A DNA stretch of 18,463 nucleotides, from NCBI GenBank assembly GCA_905215775.1, contig CAJMRM010000057.1, positions 1-18,463 of the forward strand, written 5' to 3'. Within the stretch, counting starts at the first letter, position 1. Each line of letters opens with the position of its first letter. Positions 14,596-18,463 of the stretch are shown here, in pieces. The translations under genes and the position numbers were made by a program. The stretch comes from an uncultured bacterium (GTDB lineage: Bacteria; Bacillota; Clostridia; Lachnospirales; Lachnospiraceae). The notes below the pieces were generated by a model. It was not told the DNA's origin. It did not search any database and worked only from the letters and a program-made list of their open reading frames with translations.

Positions 14596-15846
14596 ATGGC
14601 AGAAATGATCGAATTAAAGGAGCAGGAGGAACGGGTGATCCTGGTGGCCGTAAGCACCGGAGAGGAGGATGATACAGCCGCCTCTGTGGACGAGCTGGAG
14701 GAGCTGGCGTCCACGGCGGGAGCCGTTACCGTGGGGAAGGTGATCCAGAACCGGGAAAACGTCCACCCGGGGACGTATCTGGGAAAGGGAAAGATCGAAG
14801 AGCTCAAGGAGCTCCTCTGGGAGCTGGATGCCACAGGGATCATCTGTGACGACGAGCTTTCCCCGGCCCAGCTTAAAAACCTGGAGGATGCCCTGGATAC
14901 GAAGGTCATGGACCGTACCATGGTGATCCTGGACATTTTCGCTTCCCGGGCCAGGACAAGAGAAGGAAAGATCCAGGTGGAGCTGGCCCAGCTCCGGTAT
15001 CGGGCCGTGCGCCTGGTGGGACTCAGAAATTCCCTGTCCCGTCTTGGAGGCGGGATCGGCACCAGGGGTCCCGGAGAGAAAAAGCTGGAGGTGGACCGGC
15101 GGCTGATCCATGAGCGCATCAGCCAGCTGAAGTCCGAGCTGGAGGACGTGAAGCGCCACCGGGAGGTGGTGCGGAAAAAGCGGGAAAAGGGAGGCGCCCT
15201 GACGGCGGCCATCGTGGGCTACACCAACGCGGGAAAATCCACCCTGTTAAACCGTCTGACCCAGGCCGGGATCCTGGCCGAGGACAAGCTGTTCGCCACC
15301 CTGGACCCCACCACCCGGGTCCTTACGCTGCCTGGAGGTGAAACTGTTCTTTTGACGGATACGGTAGGCTTTATCCGGAAGCTTCCCCACCATCTGATCG
15401 AGGCCTTTAAGAGCACTCTGGAGGAGGCAAAGTACAGCGACGTGATCCTCCATGTGGTGGACTGCTCCAATCCCCAGATGGATATGCAGATGTATGTGGT
15501 CTATGAGACTCTGCGCCAGCTGGAGATCACGGATAAGGAGATCGTCACCGTGTTCAATAAGATCGACCGGGAGGGTGCCGATCCGGCAGGCCGAGATACG
15601 GTGGCCGATCACCGGGTAAAGATTTCCGCAAAGACGGGAGAGGGGATCCCGGATCTTCTGGGCGTTCTGGAGACCATTCTCAGAAGCAGGAGGATCTATT
15701 TTGAAAAGGTATTCCCCTACGCAGAGGCCGGAAGGATCCAGCGGATCCGGAAAAACGGCCGTCTTCTTTCAGAGGAATACAAGGAGGACGGGATCCATGT
15801 GACAGCCTATGTGCCTGCGGAGCTGTTTGAGGAGCTGTACCGGTAA
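14596..15846 (+). CDS. hflX: Ribosome-associated GTPase HflX
   Basis: A 416-residue GTPase of the HflX family, which binds the large ribosomal subunit and in other bacteria splits stalled or heat-damaged ribosomes. The N-terminal nucleotide-binding HflX domain spans about 10-195, with VHPGTYLGKGK (56-66) and the family signature GGGIGTRGPGE (151-161), followed by a coiled helical linker (165-198). The G domain shows G1 GYTNAGKST (208-216), switch I FATLDPTTR (233-241), G3 DTVGF (255-259), G4 NKID (321-324) and G5 SAKTG (344-348). The length is normal. AGGAG at 14584-14588 overlaps the preceding stop codon and sits seven bases before the ATG. A strong hairpin with a T-run follows the gene at 15901. 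Confidence 0.96.
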   Translation: MAEMIELKEQEERVILVAVSTGEEDDTAASVDELEELASTAGAVTVGKVIQNRENVHPGTYLGKGKIEELKELLWELDATGIICDDELSPAQLKNLEDALDTKVMDRTMVILDIFASRARTREGKIQVELAQLRYRAVRLVGLRNSLSRLGGGIGTRGPGEKKLEVDRRLIHERISQLKSELEDVKRHREVVRKKREKGGALTAAIVGYTNAGKSTLLNRLTQAGILAEDKLFATLDPTTRVLTLPGGETVLLTDTVGFIRKLPHHLIEAFKSTLEEAKYSDVILHVVDCSNPQMDMQMYVVYETLRQLEITDKEIVTVFNKIDREGADPAGRDTVADHRVKISAKTGEGIPDLLGVLETILRSRRIYFEKVFPYAEAGRIQRIRKNGRLLSEEYKEDGIHVTAYVPAELFEELYR

Positions 15847-15878
15847 AGGGAGACAGAAAACGGGATATACACAGATCT

Positions 15879-15898
15879 GGTGGATAACCTGTGGATAA
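15879..15898 (-). promoter_or_regulatory. Two DnaA-box-like 9-mers upstream of nrdD
   Basis: Read on the minus strand, 15890-15898 is TTATCCACA, a perfect DnaA box, and 15879-15887 is TTATCCACC, one mismatch. They point the same way and start 11 bp apart, about one helical turn. DnaA control of ribonucleotide reductase genes is known for E. coli nrdAB. No origin-like features accompany them. Confidence 0.6.
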
Positions 15899-15900
15899 CT

Positions 15901-15947
15901 ACACAATATCTGGTTTGTAATAAAAATAAGAAAACCAGATATTGTGT
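15901..15947. promoter_or_regulatory. Paired NrdR-box-like operator
   Basis: ACACAATATCTGGTTT (15901-15916) and its exact inverse complement at 15932-15947 each match 13 of 16 positions of the known NrdR box (acaCwAtATaTwGtgt). The gap between them is 15 bases and the centre spacing is 31 bp, or three helical turns, as reported for NrdR operators. The second box overlaps the -35 of the nrdD promoter. NrdR is the ATP/dATP-sensing repressor of ribonucleotide reductase genes. No nrdR gene lies in this window. Confidence 0.75.
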
Positions 15948-15953
15948 TTTTAT
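15901..15953 (+). terminator. Terminator of the dut-TPR-hflX unit
   Basis: The same two 16-base arms (15901-15916 and 15932-15947) form a perfect 16-bp hairpin with a 15-base AT-rich loop, followed by a T-rich tail (TTTTTATTT). It lies 54 bases after the hflX stop. It looks like a good intrinsic terminator, although its symmetry may instead be due to its operator role. Confidence 0.65.
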
Positions 15954-15970
15954 TTCTCCTCTGCTATAAT
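15942..15970 (+). promoter_or_regulatory. Predicted nrdD promoter
   Basis: TTGTGT (15942-15947) and a perfect TATAAT (15965-15970) are separated by 17 bases. Transcription would start near 15977, giving a leader of about 36 bases with AAAGGGG before the nrdD ATG at 16013. The -35 lies inside the second NrdR-like box, so repressor binding should block polymerase. Confidence 0.75.
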
Positions 15971-16012
15971 AGGGGGTACACATTGGCGATATCCGAAGAA
16001 AGGGGAATATAG

Positions 16013-18448
16013 ATGATACAGGTCATCAAGCGCGATGGTGAGGTCGCGGATTTTAATTTAGGGAAGATCACAGAAGCAATCAAGAAAGCCTTTAAGGCCA
16101 CAAAAAAGGAGTACAGCAGCGAGATCCTGGAGCTTTTATCCCTCCGGGTAACGGCAGATTTCCAGAATAAGATGAAGGACGGAAAGATCTCCGTGGAGCA
16201 GATCCAGGACAGCGCCGAGCATGTGCTGGAGGAGACAGGATATACAGACGTGGCCAAGGCTTATATTTTATATAGAAAACAGCGGGAGAGGATCCGCAAC
16301 ATGAAGAACACCATCCTGGATTATAAGGATGTGGTAAACAGCTATGTGAAGGTGGAGGACTGGCGTGTAAAGGAAAATTCCACGGTGACCTATTCCGTGG
16401 GCGGGCTGATCTTAAGCAACTCGGGGGCGATCACGGCCAATTACTGGCTGTCGGAGATCTATGACACAGAGATCGCCGAGGCCCACAGGAGCGGGGACGT
16501 GCATCTCCACGATCTGTCCATGCTCACCGGATACTGTGCCGGCTGGTCCTTAAAGCAGCTGATCATGGAGGGCTTAGGCGGAATCCCCGGAAAGATCACC
16601 TCCTCCCCGGCAAGACACCTTTCCGTGCTGTGCAACCAGATGGTGAACTTCCTGGGGATCATGCAGAACGAATGGGCCGGAGCCCAGGCGTTCTCCTCCT
16701 TTGATACATATCTGGCTCCCTTTGTACGCACGGACCATCTGGATTATCCGGCGGTAAAAAAATGCATTGAGTCCTTTATCTATGGCGTCAATACTCCCAG
16801 CCGCTGGGGCACCCAGGCTCCGTTCTCCAATATTACCCTGGACTGGACGGTGCCGGACGATATGGCCGGCATGCCGGCCATCGTAGGCGGAAAGGAGATG
16901 GATTTCACCTACGGGGACTGCAAGGCAGAGATGGATATGATCAACCGGGCCTTCATCGAGACCATGATCGAGGGAGATGCCAACGGACGCGGCTTCCAGT
17001 ATCCGATCCCCACCTATTCCATCACAAAGGACTTTGACTGGTCGGACAGCCTCAATAACCGGCTGCTGTTTGAGATGACCGCCAAATACGGCACTCCGTA
17101 TTTTTCCAACTATATCAACAGCGATATGCAGCCCAGCGACGTGCGCAGCATGTGCTGCCGTCTGCGCCTGGACCTCCGTGAGCTCCGGAAAAAGACCGGC
17201 GGCTTCTTTGGCTCCGGAGAGAGTACGGGCTCCGTGGGCGTCGTGACCATCAACATCCCCAGAATCGCATACCTGGCAAAGGATGAGAACGACTTTTACG
17301 AGCGCCTGGACCATATGATGGACATTGCGGCCCGATCCTTAAAGATCAAGCGTGAGGTGATCACAAAGCTGCTGGACGGCGGCCTTTACCCCTATACGAA
17401 ACGGTATCTGGGCACCTTTAAGAACCACTTTTCCACCATCGGCCTCATTGGCATGAACGAGGCCTGCTTGAATGCCAGATGGATCCGGAAGGACCTGGTG
17501 AGCCCGGAGGCCCAGAAGTTTACAAAGGATGTGTTAAACCACATGCGGGACCGTCTGGTGATCTATCAGGAGGAATACGGCGACCTGTATAATCTGGAGG
17601 CAACTCCGGCAGAGTCCACCACCTACCGTCTGGCCAGACATGATAAAGAAAAATACCCGGATATCATTACCGCCGGGTGTGAGAAGGACGGAACGCCCTA
17701 CTACACCAACAGCTCCCATCTTCCGGTATCCTATACAGCGGATGTGTTCGACGCCCTGGATATCCAGGATGAGCTGCAGACCCTGTATACCTCCGGCACT
17801 GTGTTCCATGCGTTCCTGGGCGAAAAGCTGCCCGACTGGAAGGCAGCGGCCAAGCTGGTGCGGACCATTGCAGAAAACTATAAGCTTCCTTATTATACCC
17901 TGTCGCCCACCTATTCGATCTGTAAGGAACACGGTTATTTAAACGGCGAGCACTTCACCTGTCCGGTGTGCGGAGAAAAGGCAGAGGTATACAGCCGGAT
18001 CACCGGCTACTACCGTCCGGTCCAGAACTGGAACGACGGAAAAACCCAGGAGTATAAGGAAAGAAGGATGTACGACATCGGCCATTCGGTATTAAAGAGA
18101 TCCCCGGAAGCGTCCAGGGAGATTGCCCAGGCCATCCGTCAGGCCAGAGAAGAGATCCGGGAGGCCAGAAATGAGGGAGCGGCCGGAGGCGCTGCGGAGC
18201 CGTCCATGATCCCCCAGGGAAACGGCGCCTTCCTCTTCACCACCAAGACCTGTCCCAACTGTAAGATCGCAAAGGAGTTTTTAAAGGGCGAGCAGTACCA
18301 GGTGGTGGACGCAGAAGAAAATCCGGAGCTTTCCGACGCCTACGGGATCATGCAGGCGCCCACGCTGGTGCTTGTAAAGGACGGAGAGATTAAAAAATTT
18401 GTCAATGCGTCAAATATTAAAAAATATGTGGATTCCAGGAAAAACTAG
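16013..18448 (+). CDS. nrdD: Anaerobic (class III) ribonucleoside-triphosphate reductase with fused C-terminal redoxin domain
   Basis: An 811-residue cytosolic enzyme that reduces ribonucleoside triphosphates to deoxy forms without oxygen, using a glycyl radical made by NrdG. Residues 1-93 are an ATP-cone allosteric domain (MIQVIKRDGEVADFNLGKI). The catalytic barrel includes Cys381/Cys382 in RSMCCRLRLD, the probable thiyl-radical site. Near the end, Cys637, His640, Cys650 and Cys653 look like the zinc site, and Gly665 in SRITGYYRPVQNW is the likely radical glycine. After an Ala/Glu-rich linker (about 695-735), residues 737-811 form a thioredoxin/glutaredoxin-like domain with CPNC at 747-750, absent from the 712-residue E. 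coli enzyme. This suggests an in-built thiol reductant rather than formate. The start has AAAGGGG upstream. Only 15 bases follow the stop in this window. Confidence 0.96.
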   Translation: MIQVIKRDGEVADFNLGKITEAIKKAFKATKKEYSSEILELLSLRVTADFQNKMKDGKISVEQIQDSAEHVLEETGYTDVAKAYILYRKQRERIRNMKNTILDYKDVVNSYVKVEDWRVKENSTVTYSVGGLILSNSGAITANYWLSEIYDTEIAEAHRSGDVHLHDLSMLTGYCAGWSLKQLIMEGLGGIPGKITSSPARHLSVLCNQMVNFLGIMQNEWAGAQAFSSFDTYLAPFVRTDHLDYPAVKKCIESFIYGVNTPSRWGTQAPFSNITLDWTVPDDMAGMPAIVGGKEMDFTYGDCKAEMDMINRAFIETMIEGDANGRGFQYPIPTYSITKDFDWSDSLNNRLLFEMTAKYGTPYFSNYINSDMQPSDVRSMCCRLRLDLRELRKKTGGFFGSGESTGSVGVVTINIPRIAYLAKDENDFYERLDHMMDIAARSLKIKREVITKLLDGGLYPYTKRYLGTFKNHFSTIGLIGMNEACLNARWIRKDLVSPEAQKFTKDVLNHMRDRLVIYQEEYGDLYNLEATPAESTTYRLARHDKEKYPDIITAGCEKDGTPYYTNSSHLPVSYTADVFDALDIQDELQTLYTSGTVFHAFLGEKLPDWKAAAKLVRTIAENYKLPYYTLSPTYSICKEHGYLNGEHFTCPVCGEKAEVYSRITGYYRPVQNWNDGKTQEYKERRMYDIGHSVLKRSPEASREIAQAIRQAREEIREARNEGAAGGAAEPSMIPQGNGAFLFTTKTCPNCKIAKEFLKGEQYQVVDAEENPELSDAYGIMQAPTLVLVKDGEIKKFVNASNIKKYVDSRKN

Positions 18449-18463
18449 ATTTCTTTAAGAGGC

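Noticed and set aside
15879..15898. DnaA boxes as part of a replication origin
   Set aside because: There are only two boxes, with no dnaA/dnaN neighbours and no long box cluster. Promoter regulation is the simpler reading.

Overview
The window reads as chromosomal DNA from an anaerobic, moderately high-GC member of the Clostridia. My best guess is Lachnospiraceae (an Enterocloster/Lacrimispora-like genome). This rests on the oxygen-sensitive class III ribonucleotide reductase genes, strong AGGAGG-type ribosome binding sites, the dUTPase type with an N-terminal extension, and general protein flavour. Twelve protein genes are supportable. I see no RNA genes, CRISPR arrays, insertion sequences or phage genes.

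Left end (1-3170): nrdG (activase of the anaerobic ribonucleotide reductase) lies on the plus strand behind a repeat-rich, hairpin-rich leader. It converges on a two-gene minus-strand operon: an M81/MlrC-type metallopeptidase followed by an overlapping Gfo/Idh/MocA-family oxidoreductase.

Centre (3171-12508): an AT-rich 328-bp divergent region carries a good promoter in each direction. To the right runs a long plus-strand operon: a dipeptide/oligopeptide ABC importer (lipoprotein binding protein, two permeases, two ATPases), then a CutC-family protein, then an 851-residue cytosolic multidomain protein with a transglutaminase-like core, a second degenerate transglutaminase-like segment and a thioredoxin-like end. 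Together with the divergent M81 metallopeptidase this looks like a peptide uptake and processing locus. The substrate is unknown.

Right end (12509-18463): a 717-bp gene-poor stretch holds several hairpins and a candidate promoter. It is followed by dut, a TPR lipoprotein and hflX, then nrdD, the large subunit of the anaerobic ribonucleotide reductase, here with a fused C-terminal CPNC redoxin domain. The hflX-nrdD gap is the most information-dense regulatory stretch. It has two DnaA-box-like 9-mers in phase, then a pair of NrdR-box-like 16-mers with the spacing known for NrdR operators. The second 16-mer overlaps the -35 of a near-consensus promoter, and the pair also forms a perfect terminator-type hairpin.

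A notable oddity is that nrdD ends 15 bases before the right end while nrdG starts 157 bases from the left end on the same strand. Joining the two ends would restore the usual nrdD-nrdG operon, so the window may be a circular or tandem-duplicated assembly unit rather than a simple linear slice.
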